Below, one piece after another: positions 8,417 to 16,478 of a stretch of DNA of 64,000 nucleotides. This DNA is from Planctomycetes bacterium TMED75 (lineage in GTDB: Bacteria > Planctomycetota > Phycisphaerae > Phycisphaerales > SM1A02). The position numbers were made by a program, and so were the translations under genes. The DNA lies in NCBI GenBank assembly GCA_002171655.1, contig NHEC01000014.1, forward strand, positions 1 through 64,000. Reading direction: 5' to 3'. How positions within the stretch are numbered: the stretch's first letter is position 1; each line of letters begins with the position of its first letter. Below the pieces are notes generated by a model that worked only from the letters and a program-made list of their open reading frames with translations, was not told where the DNA came from and did not search any database.

Positions 8417-9146
8417 CCTGTGGTACCTCGTTTGGAAGCGTTGTTGGATATTCGATGACCGCATCATCGCTTCGAATCTCAAACCTGACAAGGCGAAGGG
8501 TACCCGATGGCAGGCGTTCTACCACGATTTCACAGGGAAAGTCGGAACGAATCGTGGGATCTGTGACTGAAGCGAACACCGCTTGGTAGCCCCCAATCGT
8601 CCAAGGGCCCTCTCCTTCGATCTTCACTACTTCAGGAGAATTGCAGTAGAGGAATGCTCCAAACTCATTGGCAAGTCGGTCCTTGAAGACCGAGAGTGCT
8701 TCCTCATCTGCCGTGGCCCCTGGACCCGAAAACTCCGCATGGAATCCTGCGTGATTCTCCTGAGAGAGCTCGAACAGGGCATTGTTGGGTCCGGAAAAAA
8801 GGACCCGTCCCTCACGCTCCCATTGAGCTTGGGAATGACTGAAGACCAGAAGACCCAGCAGTCCCGCGAGTGTCCCCACCACACCCAGGCTGAGACCACC
8901 CCATGCGTAGCGACGCCATGAAGTCTCCTGGACCGCACCACGACCCTGAAAGAGCGCGAGCGCACCCGTCAGCACTGCAACCAAGCCCGCCAACGGACAG
9001 CAGAGAACCAGTCCACTGGCGAAGGAAAGGACCGCCAGTCGTGACGCAACGTCCTCCTTTCTCGAGAGTGGGTCCAATGCTGAGTCCCGTTGATCATTCA
9101 TCAGATACGGGTTCATCTGGGAGGGAGGGGGATTGAACGGCCTCAT
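8409..9146 (-). CDS. Membrane protein with two N-terminal TM hairpins (DUF4190-like)
   Basis: Predicted 245-residue protein of unknown function. A short Pro/Asn-rich N-terminus is followed by two hydrophobic stretches rich in Gly, Leu and Cys-Cys-Pro, then an extramembrane domain of about 140 residues. The start ATG 9146 has GAGG 9 bases upstream; a later ATG at 9101 would overlap the previous stop by 8 bases and is the alternative. The 3' end overlaps the MlaF-like gene, so the genes are probably translationally coupled. The TM layout matches the following upstream gene, suggesting an ancient duplication. Confidence 0.7.
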   Translation of the reverse strand: MRPFNPPPSQMNPYLMNDQRDSALDPLSRKEDVASRLAVLSFASGLVLCCPLAGLVAVLTGALALFQGRGAVQETSWRRYAWGGLSLGVVGTLAGLLGLLVFSHSQAQWEREGRVLFSGPNNALFELSQENHAGFHAEFSGPGATADEEALSVFKDRLANEFGAFLYCNSPEVVKIEGEGPWTIGGYQAVFASVTDPTIRSDFPCEIVVERLPSGTLRLVRFEIRSDDAVIEYPTTLPNEVPQGG

Positions 9147-9843
9147 CGTTGGAGTCCTCGGATTTCTCCGAGTCCGGCTGATCAGGAAGTGGTGGAGGAC
9201 CGAATTCCAGGAGCCCACCCTCCTCCAGATTCAGCTGCAAGGTGGAGATTCGAACCTGATAGGGACTGGACCATCCGGTGCCGATGATGGAGCACCGAGC
9301 AGCTCCAGTGGTCGTTCCCCCATCAAAAGTGAAGTAGAGGGCACATTCCTGATTGAGTTGAGACAGGATTCCGGATGCTATCGGAGAAGAGTTGATCAGG
9401 AGGACCGTACGAAATTGTCCGTACTGCTCCTCAACCTGTGCGACGAATCTCTCGACATCCTCCACTGACGGACGACGGCCTTCGTGAGCGCCGAGCACAC
9501 CTTCCAACTGTGACTGTCGATCGGGAAGCGAGGTATCGAAAAGAACATCGAAAGTTCGCTGGAACCCCTCCTTCTTCAATGCGCTCTGGTTCGATTCAAC
9601 CTGAGATGTGACGAAATACTGGACGGGGAGCATAATGAGTCCCAGAGCCATGGCCAGAAGTGCGATCTTTCGACCTCGAAGCAGCCCCTGGGAGGCGTTA
9701 ATCGCTCTCCATGAGATGAACCCGAGGATGAATCCCGCGAGTGGAGCGAACGGACAGCAGAAGATGCAGGAACAGACGAGGGCAAACACCGACATCGGGT
9801 GAATCTTGGGGCGGACACGCTCGTTGGTTGAATCCAATTCCAT
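9094..9843 (-). CDS. Membrane protein with CC-P-hydrophobic TM segment (DUF4190-like)
   Basis: Predicted 249-residue protein of unknown function, first gene of the three-gene minus-strand operon ending with the MlaF-like ATPase. The N-terminus (MELDSTNERV) leads into two membrane segments containing the CCPFAPLAGFILG pattern common in DUF4190-like proteins, then a domain of about 150 residues and an acidic Pro/Asp/Glu-rich tail. I choose ATG 9843 because the longer frame's N-terminal 53 residues overlap the divergent murD gene and look non-coding. No strong ribosome binding site is visible. Confidence 0.68.
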   Translation of the reverse strand: MELDSTNERVRPKIHPMSVFALVCSCIFCCPFAPLAGFILGFISWRAINASQGLLRGRKIALLAMALGLIMLPVQYFVTSQVESNQSALKKEGFQRTFDVLFDTSLPDRQSQLEGVLGAHEGRRPSVEDVERFVAQVEEQYGQFRTVLLINSSPIASGILSQLNQECALYFTFDGGTTTGAARCSIIGTGWSSPYQVRISTLQLNLEEGGLLEFGPPPLPDQPDSEKSEDSNDEAVQSPSLPDEPVSDE

Positions 9844-9911
9844 CGGGATGATTGTACTCTGCGCGAGCGCTGAAACGGAGTGATCTTGCCGTTGGCTGAT
9901 AGACTGATCGC

Positions 9912-11297
9912 ATGCCTGAGATTGGACCCGGAATGACGGTGATCGTGATGGGGCTGGGCCGATTCGGTGGAGGAGTTGGAGCGGCCTCCTACCTGCTCGC
10001 ACGAGGAGCCTCGGTCACGGTGACTGATCTGGCGGAGGCCGATAGCCTTCAGGACTCGATCACCACGTTGCGACAAGTCAAATCGACAGGGACGCTTGAG
10101 TTTGAACTGGGCACTCACGAAAACGTATCGTTCGAAGATGCGGCACTGGTCGTCGTGAGCCCTGCGGTTCCCAGACCATGGGAAAACAAGTATCTGAAGC
10201 GAGCCCGTGACGCAGGAGTGCCGGTATGCACCGAGATAGAACTCTTTCTGGAACGTGTTGATCATCGGAAACTGATCGCCGTGACCGGATCGGCAGGGAA
10301 GTCCAGCACCTGTGCGATGATTCATCATCTGCTTTTGGAATCAGACCGCCGGTGCCTGCTCGGAGGAAATCTCGGGGGGTCACTCCTCGGCTCTTCGCAG
10401 GAGGTTCTTGATGATGCGGACGCCATCGTGCTTGAACTGTCGAGTTTCATGCTCCACTGGATCAAGACCTCAGCGAGTCGCTTTCAACCCCAGGTCGGGG
10501 TCCTGACCAGCCTCAGTCAGAATCACATCGACTGGCACCAAACAGTCGAACACTATGTTGCAGCCAAACGCTTCCTTCTGGAATCAGTGGTTGCGGGCAA
10601 CCTGGTGCTTCCCAGCGCACCAGACGCTGTTGATTCCGAATTGAAGAATCACCTGGAGCCGGTCAAGGAGTGGATGGCACGGTCGGACAAGAGCTGGGAT
10701 GAAGCAAATGATCGGGTTTGCCTGCAGAATTCAATCCGACTGCATATTCCCGGAGCCCACCAGAAAGAGAATGCTTCCGTCGCCCTGATGGCAGTTGCCT
10801 GTTTCACGGAGGTGCTTCCAGAAGCTCGCCGGCAAACTGCACGAAGTCTTGCACCGATGATTGAATCCTTCAGTGGACTCCCACACAGGTTAAAACCACT
10901 GCCAGGATTCGAGACGATCATGGTGGTTGACGATTCAAAGTCGACCACGCCCGAAGCCACAATGAAAGCGGTGGAAGCGTTCGGCTCTGCCTCATCGATC
11001 CATCTCATTGCCGGCGGCTTCGACAAGAGGAGCGACCTTGGTGCAGTTGATCGACTCGGGGACCGTCTGGCGGGGCTGTATGCGATTGGCGCAACGAGTG
11101 ACCAGCTACTCTCAGGAGCCAACGCTCGATCTTGCAACACGGTTGAAGAAGCGGTTCGGTGCGCCAGTCAAGAAATCCGTGAAGGTGAAATCCTGCTCTT
11201 ATCACCAGGCTGCGCAAGCTGGGACCAATTCGAAAATTACGAGCAGCGTGGCCGGGCGTTTGAAACAGCAGCCCGCGCCCACCTCATGGGACGCTGA
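9912..11297 (+). CDS. murD: UDP-N-acetylmuramoylalanine--D-glutamate ligase
   Basis: Predicted 461-residue cytoplasmic ligase that adds D-glutamate to UDP-MurNAc-L-Ala in peptidoglycan synthesis. The N-terminal Rossmann part has GLGRFGGGVG. The central ATPase loop is VTGSAGKSST, slightly different from the usual GTNGKST but retaining Gly-Lys-Ser. Mur-ligase residues follow in order: LELSSFML, the N-H-I-D-W-H segment, H-QKENASVA, DDSKSTTPEAT and LSPGCASWDQFENYEQRG, the last being typical of MurD. The gene stands alone, away from a division/cell-wall cluster, and is divergent from the membrane-protein operon. An internal ATG at 9933 is an alternative start. Its presence supports peptidoglycan synthesis in this planctomycete. 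Confidence 0.93.
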   Translation: MPEIGPGMTVIVMGLGRFGGGVGAASYLLARGASVTVTDLAEADSLQDSITTLRQVKSTGTLEFELGTHENVSFEDAALVVVSPAVPRPWENKYLKRARDAGVPVCTEIELFLERVDHRKLIAVTGSAGKSSTCAMIHHLLLESDRRCLLGGNLGGSLLGSSQEVLDDADAIVLELSSFMLHWIKTSASRFQPQVGVLTSLSQNHIDWHQTVEHYVAAKRFLLESVVAGNLVLPSAPDAVDSELKNHLEPVKEWMARSDKSWDEANDRVCLQNSIRLHIPGAHQKENASVALMAVACFTEVLPEARRQTARSLAPMIESFSGLPHRLKPLPGFETIMVVDDSKSTTPEATMKAVEAFGSASSIHLIAGGFDKRSDLGAVDRLGDRLAGLYAIGATSDQLLSGANARSCNTVEEAVRCASQEIREGEILLLSPGCASWDQFENYEQRGRAFETAARAHLMGR

Positions 11298-11327
11298 GTC
11301 CAAAGAGAAGAGACAACACTTCTCCAC

Positions 11328-11822
11328 TCAGTCGTAGATGTTGCGATTTCCGACAGGGATGTCGTCTTCACTGTCCGCCTTGTCGACGCCCTCGAACACT
11401 GCATCTTGACGATACCGTTCCGAGTCAGGGATCGGGTGGTATTCAGGCTGACGAATCTCGATCTTGATCTTGCAGGCCTCTTCGGGAGGAGCGGTCATCT
11501 GGTTGGTCAACTGGCTTGCATTATTTCCAGCCTCGACCATCGCCCACTCAAGCCGCGCGGGTGAATACTGGGGGTTGTCCCCACCATCGGAGAGAAAGCG
11601 GAAGTTCAACTGCTTCCCGACCGGGACTTCCTTGACGAACCAAGGCTCACCGCTGCGGACGTCGTAAATGACCACAGTCTTGGGCGAGGTCGGGGTCGAT
11701 ACGTAGGCAAAGTAGCCAGTCACTCCACCGTTCGGATTGAAGCAGCCGGGGACTGAACAGAGAGCCGCGGCAAGGGCTCCGGAAAGAATCCAGCGACGGG
11801 AAGGGAGATTGATCGGTGCCAT
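11328..11822 (-). CDS. Putative lipoprotein of unknown function
   Basis: Predicted 164-residue exported protein. ATG 11822 has GAGG 8 bases upstream. The N-terminus has an Arg pair followed by a hydrophobic stretch and a lipobox-like S-V-P-G-C, so it is probably a lipoprotein. The mature part includes a short Asn/Gly stretch then a compact beta-rich domain of about 100 residues and an acidic C-terminus. I do not recognise the family. It converges on murD with a gap of 30 bases that holds a small inverted repeat (GAGAAG...CTTCTC). Confidence 0.68.
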   Translation of the reverse strand: MAPINLPSRRWILSGALAAALCSVPGCFNPNGGVTGYFAYVSTPTSPKTVVIYDVRSGEPWFVKEVPVGKQLNFRFLSDGGDNPQYSPARLEWAMVEAGNNASQLTNQMTAPPEEACKIKIEIRQPEYHPIPDSERYRQDAVFEGVDKADSEDDIPVGNRNIYD

Positions 11823-11954
11823 GTACGTACCTCTGTCCTCATGAGCTCTGTTGGGGGGCCGGATTGGTCCCTCAGAACCCTGATCGGCCGAATCGACCAC
11901 ATATCATCGATCTCGGTGGCAAATGAATGACGTCTGGAGGTAAATTGTCCAGTT

Positions 11955-12473
11955 ATGCCAACCCAACCACTGAGAATCGGACACGGCTATGACCTTCATC
12001 GACTGGAACCCACTCCCCCTGAGGGTCAGGGAAGACCATTCATTCTGGGTGGTGTGCACATCGCACACGACCATGGACCAATCAGCCATTCGGATGGGGA
12101 CGCACTGATGCATGCGGTGACTGACGCATTACTGGGGGCCATCGGTTCGCCAGACATCGGTCAACTGTTTCCTGATACCGCGCCAGAGCACAAAGACGCC
12201 GACTCAGCACCATTTCTCGAGGAAGCCGTTCGCAGAGTTGAAGCGGAAGGATTCGGCCTGGAAAACATGGATATCACCGTAGTCTGCGAACGACCTAAGC
12301 TCGGTCCGCACAGGGATTTGATCGTAAGAAATCTAGCTCGGATTATTGGCTGTACAGCGGAGCAGGTGAACCTCAAGGCAAAAACCCACGAACAGGTCGA
12401 TGCGATCGGTGAAGGGCGAGCCGTCGAGGTCCACGCAGTGGTCTTACTGTCAGGGCTCGAGCGGAGGCTTTGA
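11955..12473 (+). CDS. ispF: 2-C-methyl-D-erythritol 2,4-cyclodiphosphate synthase
   Basis: Predicted 172-residue enzyme of the MEP isoprenoid pathway, making the cyclic diphosphate from CDP-ME 2-phosphate. Metal-binding GHGYDLHRL lies at the N-terminus; SHSDGDALMHAVTDALLGA and DIGQLFPDT follow, as do the C-terminal KAKTHEQVDAIGEGRAVEVHAV residues, slightly varied from the usual T-T-E-x-L-G-F. GGAGG lies 14 bases before ATG, rather far. The last 24 bases overlap the 3' end of the convergent glycerate kinase gene. Confidence 0.94.
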   Translation: MPTQPLRIGHGYDLHRLEPTPPEGQGRPFILGGVHIAHDHGPISHSDGDALMHAVTDALLGAIGSPDIGQLFPDTAPEHKDADSAPFLEEAVRRVEAEGFGLENMDITVVCERPKLGPHRDLIVRNLARIIGCTAEQVNLKAKTHEQVDAIGEGRAVEVHAVVLLSGLERRL

Positions 12474-13589
12474 ACTGGCCAGCCGCACGCGAAGTTGACG
12501 ACCAGCCTCTTGGAGGGCTGATTCCGTGCCAGAGCTGGCAGTGACGTCCTTCAGACAGCCCGATAATTCAAGGTGGAAATCAAACATTCGTTTTATCTCT
12601 GGCAGCGTCGCGGGGTCTATTTGACCCGCTACGAGCGCCACCTTGGCACCGCACGCCCGAGCACATCGCGCAACCGCCCACGGAACCTTTCCCTGACGCG
12701 TTTGGTCGTCGTAGCGCCCTTCTCCGGTCACCACCCACTCAGCCGATGAGCAGGCCTCCTGAAGCCCGACAAGTGTTCCTACGAGCTGTGCTCCGGCAAC
12801 CAAGGTTCCTCCCGCTCCTGCCCTGAGCCCAAAGGCTGCCCCACCCGCTGCGCCGTCTCCAGGCTGGTCAGCCTTGGCCCCCATCAGACGGCTGAAACGG
12901 CGAAGTCCCTCTTCGAAACGCACAAACTCCTCTGGTCGAAGTCCTTTTTGAGCCCCATACTGGGCAATTGCGCCCTGGGGCCCCAGCAATGGATTGACCA
13001 CATCCGCCGCCAAGGTGCAAGAGATGCCTCGAAAGCGACGTCTGACCTCAGTCAGATCCAGAGACTCCAAGATCTGGAGGTCTGACGCGGTGATAGGAGC
13101 TCGCAAGGTTGTTCCAGCCGCTTGGAATCGGCCGCCCAACGCCTGGAGCAGGCCAGCCCCACCATCGACGGTTCCACTGCCCCCCAACCCAATGACCAAT
13201 CTTCGAGCCCCAGAATCCAGAGCAGAGCAGATCAATTCTCCGACGGGGTGGGAACTCATCTTTCCAGGGTCTGGTGGATGAGTGCTCGGGACTGTTTCCA
13301 GAGCCGCTCCCTGGGCAAACTCCACAAACGCACACCGATTGCCAAGATCCAGCCAGCGCCCTTTCTGAGGTGGCCCTCCAAGCCGAGCTGGACCCAGCGA
13401 CGTATTGACCCAACGTCCTCCCTGGGATGCCTCGATGGCGAGTGCGGTCCCCTCTCCGCCATCTCCCATCGGGAGAACGCGAGTCGGAAGCGGATGGAGC
13501 CCTTGAGCCAGACCGCGGGCCGCCGTCACGGAATCAACCGTCCCCTTGAATGAATCAGGAGCGCAGATCCAACCAGAGCGAGTGTGCAT
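12450..13589 (-). CDS. Glycerate kinase
   Basis: Predicted 379-residue cytoplasmic kinase of the GarK/GlxK family (glycerate 2-kinase in characterised members). Family marks: APDSFKGTVDS at the N-terminus, PMGDGGEGT, GLGGSGTVDGGAGLLQALG, the Gly-rich GAAGGAAFGLRAG, and VVTGEGRYDDQTRQGK near the C-terminus. I choose ATG 13589, which has AGGAGG immediately upstream (3-base spacing, tight); the upstream ATG at 13619 has no ribosome binding site. It is divergent from the DedA gene and overlaps ispF by 24 bases at the 3' end. Confidence 0.9.
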   Translation of the reverse strand: MHTRSGWICAPDSFKGTVDSVTAARGLAQGLHPLPTRVLPMGDGGEGTALAIEASQGGRWVNTSLGPARLGGPPQKGRWLDLGNRCAFVEFAQGAALETVPSTHPPDPGKMSSHPVGELICSALDSGARRLVIGLGGSGTVDGGAGLLQALGGRFQAAGTTLRAPITASDLQILESLDLTEVRRRFRGISCTLAADVVNPLLGPQGAIAQYGAQKGLRPEEFVRFEEGLRRFSRLMGAKADQPGDGAAGGAAFGLRAGAGGTLVAGAQLVGTLVGLQEACSSAEWVVTGEGRYDDQTRQGKVPWAVARCARACGAKVALVAGQIDPATLPEIKRMFDFHLELSGCLKDVTASSGTESALQEAGRQLRVRLASSKPPLEP

Positions 13590-13667
13590 GAGCCTCCTGG
13601 AGTGCCTGGCAAATTTCATTGCTGGAAGCGAGAGGGCATTGGTGCAGGCTACACTCCTTGAATAGCG

Positions 13668-14420
13668 ATGACCACTGCACTTCTCCTATTTGAAGTTTCC
13701 CAGACCTGGGAGAGCATCGTCGGCCTGATTCAGGCTTCGACGCAAAGCGAGCCGGGCTCGACATTCAAAGATGTCCCATTCACTCGTTTCATTGGTGAAT
13801 ACGGCCCATGGGCGATGATCGCCCTGCTCCTGGCCTCGGGATTCGGCATTCCCATTGGCGAAGAGGTCGTCAATATCCCGGCAGGCATCTTCGTCGGCCG
13901 AGGAGAGATCAACGCACTGCCGGTCTACATCGCAGCCTACGTGGGCGTGCTTGGAGGAGATTACATCTGGTTCTCATTATGCAGGACCATTGGAAAATCA
14001 GTGCTGCACCGTCGCTGGTTCAAGAAGATGTTCCACCCCAGGAAACTCCTGCAGGTCAAGCATCAATTCGACCGCAAGGGCGCATGGGTTCTGGTGGTGT
14101 CTCGTTTCATCCCCGGAACCAGGTCACCGTCGCTGACCATCGCCGGGATTCTCCACATGCCGTGGCGTACCTTCACTGTGATTGAACTGACGATGTGCGC
14201 CATCACCACTTCACTTCAAGTGACGATCGGCTTGCTTATCGGGCGCCAGCTGGCCGATGAATCGCTGTCCACCACCATCTTCACGGCACTGGGCGTGGTG
14301 GCTGGAATCATCGCACTGACCGCAGTGGCTACGTGGATCGCCCGATCCCGAAAAAGCGAGGGACCGATTCCTCGGGAAAAGCTTCTCTGGTTGAAGAAGA
14401 ATCAGGTCAAGAGATCCTGA
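13668..14420 (+). CDS. DedA family membrane protein (VTT domain)
   Basis: Predicted 250-residue inner-membrane protein. It has the DedA pattern: an amphipathic N-terminus, PIGEEVVNIPAG, the loop GVLGGDYIWFSLCRTIG, a conserved F-x-R-K-G segment and VSRFIPGTRSPSLTIAG, followed by C-terminal TM segments. Known DedA proteins take part in lipid-carrier (undecaprenyl phosphate) or phospholipid translocation and in membrane homeostasis. The C-terminus is basic and cytoplasmic. The following gene starts 47 bases later with its own strong ribosome binding site. Confidence 0.87.
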   Translation: MTTALLLFEVSQTWESIVGLIQASTQSEPGSTFKDVPFTRFIGEYGPWAMIALLLASGFGIPIGEEVVNIPAGIFVGRGEINALPVYIAAYVGVLGGDYIWFSLCRTIGKSVLHRRWFKKMFHPRKLLQVKHQFDRKGAWVLVVSRFIPGTRSPSLTIAGILHMPWRTFTVIELTMCAITTSLQVTIGLLIGRQLADESLSTTIFTALGVVAGIIALTAVATWIARSRKSEGPIPREKLLWLKKNQVKRS

Positions 14421-14467
14421 AAGCGCTCTCGCTGGTACCCTTGTGATTCAACAAAAGGAGTTGATCA

Positions 14468-15601
14468 ATGCGAGCGATCGTGACCGGCCAGATTGGTGTC
14501 GACAAGAGACCTTACCTCGAAGACGTCTGCAAGCTGGCAGGCGAACGGGGGTCCAGTATCGACATCTACAACGTCGGAAACATGATGTACGGGGAGGCAC
14601 CGGATGTCAGGGCGGGAAGAATCCTCGACTTGCCTCTATCACGTCTGGCCAGCCTGCGACGAGCAGCCTTCAAGGACATCATTTCGGAGAGTTCTCCGGT
14701 AGAGGACAATCCCAACATCATTGTGAACACCCACGCCACCTTCCGCTGGCGTCACGGGCTCTTCAGTGCATTCGATTTCGATCAGATGTCACTGCTCAAG
14801 CCCGACATGATGATCTGTCTTGTTGACAATGTTGAAACCGTGCATCAGCGCCTGCATGACGAACATGACATCGACGCGACCTTGAAGGATTGCATGGTCT
14901 GGCGGGAAGAAGAGATCCTCGCGACCGAATTGCTCGCAAATGCCATGGGCTGCCACGACCAGTTCTACATCCTCAGCCGCGGACGCCATCAGGACACCGT
15001 GGAGACGTGCATGCGAATGATCACGCGCCCCGACGTCCGCCGGGTCTATCCCTCGTTTCCAATGAGCCATGTGGTAGACAAACCTGACGTGCTCGCTGAA
15101 ATTGAGGAATTCAGAGCCTCCATTGCCGAGCATTTCATAGCGTTCGACCCTGCAGACGTGGATGAAAAGCTCCTGCTGGACCGAGCGCTTGATGCCGCCC
15201 GAAATGGCGATGACTGGGTTGAAGTGGAAGCACACAGCTATGGGGGTAAGAAAGGTGCCGAAACGCAGAGACTTCCAGTCCGAGAGGTGCTGGACATCGC
15301 CGGGGATATTGACGGCCAGATCTACATGCGTGACTTCAAGCTGGTCGACCAGTCCGACATGATCATCTCCTACATCCCGGAGCTCGAAGGCGGAGTACCC
15401 GGCCTGTCCAGCGGGGTTGAACGGGAACTTCATCACGCCTGGGAACACACCAAGGAAGTGTACGTGGTCTGGAAACCTGCAAAGGCACCAAGCCCGTTTA
15501 TCACGGAAACGGCAACCAAGATCTTCCCCTCGGTCGAGGATGCACTTGAGTATTTCGCAGAGCAGGGAATGTTCCCACAACGGAACCTCTTCGGACACTG
15601 A
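14468..15601 (+). CDS. P-loop kinase-like / nucleoside 2-deoxyribosyltransferase-like fusion protein
   Basis: Predicted 377-residue cytoplasmic protein; AAGGAG lies 7 bases before ATG. The N-terminal half starts like an adenylate-kinase-type P-loop (VTGQIGVDKR), but the usual GxxGxGK[ST] is altered: Asp replaces the third Gly and Arg replaces Ser/Thr. N-T-H-A-T and the MICLVDN strand fit that fold. The C-terminal half has DFKLVDQSDMIISYIPEL, a Gly-rich stretch, G-V-E-R-E-L-x-x-A and VYVVWKP, resembling the nucleoside 2-deoxyribosyltransferase fold, where D-D, E and a Gly-rich loop form the active site. The function is unknown; nucleotide metabolism or signalling is an inference. It is 7 bases from truA and probably cotranscribed. 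Confidence 0.7.
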   Translation: MRAIVTGQIGVDKRPYLEDVCKLAGERGSSIDIYNVGNMMYGEAPDVRAGRILDLPLSRLASLRRAAFKDIISESSPVEDNPNIIVNTHATFRWRHGLFSAFDFDQMSLLKPDMMICLVDNVETVHQRLHDEHDIDATLKDCMVWREEEILATELLANAMGCHDQFYILSRGRHQDTVETCMRMITRPDVRRVYPSFPMSHVVDKPDVLAEIEEFRASIAEHFIAFDPADVDEKLLLDRALDAARNGDDWVEVEAHSYGGKKGAETQRLPVREVLDIAGDIDGQIYMRDFKLVDQSDMIISYIPELEGGVPGLSSGVERELHHAWEHTKEVYVVWKPAKAPSPFITETATKIFPSVEDALEYFAEQGMFPQRNLFGH

Positions 15602-15608
15602 GTCCACC

Positions 15609-16367
15609 ATGCCACGCTACAAGCTCACCGTTGCCTATGAAGGCACAGATTTTCATGGCTGGCAGAAGCAGGAGCCACGGAACCAGGCTCCACTGAGGAC
15701 AGTGCAGGGAGTTCTGGAGCAGGTGGTCGTAAAAGTCGTTCGAGAGCCCGTGGTCCTGGTCGGAGCTTCCAGAACTGACTCTGGAGTGCATGCAGTTGGA
15801 CAAGTCGCCGCATTCTCGACTTCTCGAGAGATTCCGGTCGAACGGCTTCCGCGCGCAATCACATCCCGTTGTCCTGATGACCTCCAGGTGATTCAAGCGG
15901 AAGAAGTCCCTGAGTCATTTGACCCGATCAGTGATGCAGTCAGAAAAAAATACTGCTACACAATTCAGCATGGAAGCGGGCTTCCTCCACTGTTCGATCG
16001 AAGATTGATCTGGCGTACGCACCACGACCTTGAAATCGGTCTGATGAACCAGGCTGCCGATTTACTTGTGGGCATACATGACTTTGAATCATTTGCCAGC
16101 GCTCATCATGGACGAGAAAACACCATTCGCGAAATTCTCAGTTGCCAGGTCACCGAACTCACCAAGAACCGACTGAAGATAGAGGTCGTGGGAAGTGGCT
16201 TCCTGTACAACATGGTTCGAATCATGTCTGGATCACTTCTTGAGATCGGCCGAGGAGCGAGAAGACCCAGCAGCATCACAGAGGCGATCAAGAACCAGGA
16301 TCGCAGGCTGACTGGCCCCACCCTCGGTCCCGAAGGCCTTCGACTGGAGTGGATTGAATATTCATGA
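15609..16367 (+). CDS. truA: tRNA pseudouridine(38-40) synthase
   Basis: Predicted 252-residue enzyme converting uridines 38-40 of the tRNA anticodon arm to pseudouridine. ATG 15609 gives the usual start RYKLTVAYEGTDFHGWQ. The catalytic Asp is D57 in GASRTDSGVHA. Further TruA signatures are RKKYCYTI, H-D-F-x-S-F, and FLYNMVRIMSG near the C-terminus. The longer frame that begins inside the previous gene (15417) is rejected because its first 64 residues are out-of-frame reading of that gene. Confidence 0.95.
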   Translation: MPRYKLTVAYEGTDFHGWQKQEPRNQAPLRTVQGVLEQVVVKVVREPVVLVGASRTDSGVHAVGQVAAFSTSREIPVERLPRAITSRCPDDLQVIQAEEVPESFDPISDAVRKKYCYTIQHGSGLPPLFDRRLIWRTHHDLEIGLMNQAADLLVGIHDFESFASAHHGRENTIREILSCQVTELTKNRLKIEVVGSGFLYNMVRIMSGSLLEIGRGARRPSSITEAIKNQDRRLTGPTLGPEGLRLEWIEYS

Positions 16368-16478
16368 GTACGGAATGAGTGGGCGCCGCGAGAAGTGAAC
16401 AGTCATAGAATGACGGTGTGATGCAAGCAGAATGGCAGAGCAACCACTGCCGGCGCTTGAAAAAACGGAGAACTCCTG

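Noticed and set aside
9230-9300. tRNA T-loop-like GGTTCGAATC on the minus strand
   Set aside because: It is within a coding gene and no cloverleaf arms or acceptor stem surround it. I found no tRNA in the window.
13590-13619. Earlier ATG start for glycerate kinase
   Set aside because: No ribosome binding site, and AGGAGG directly precedes the later ATG at 13589.
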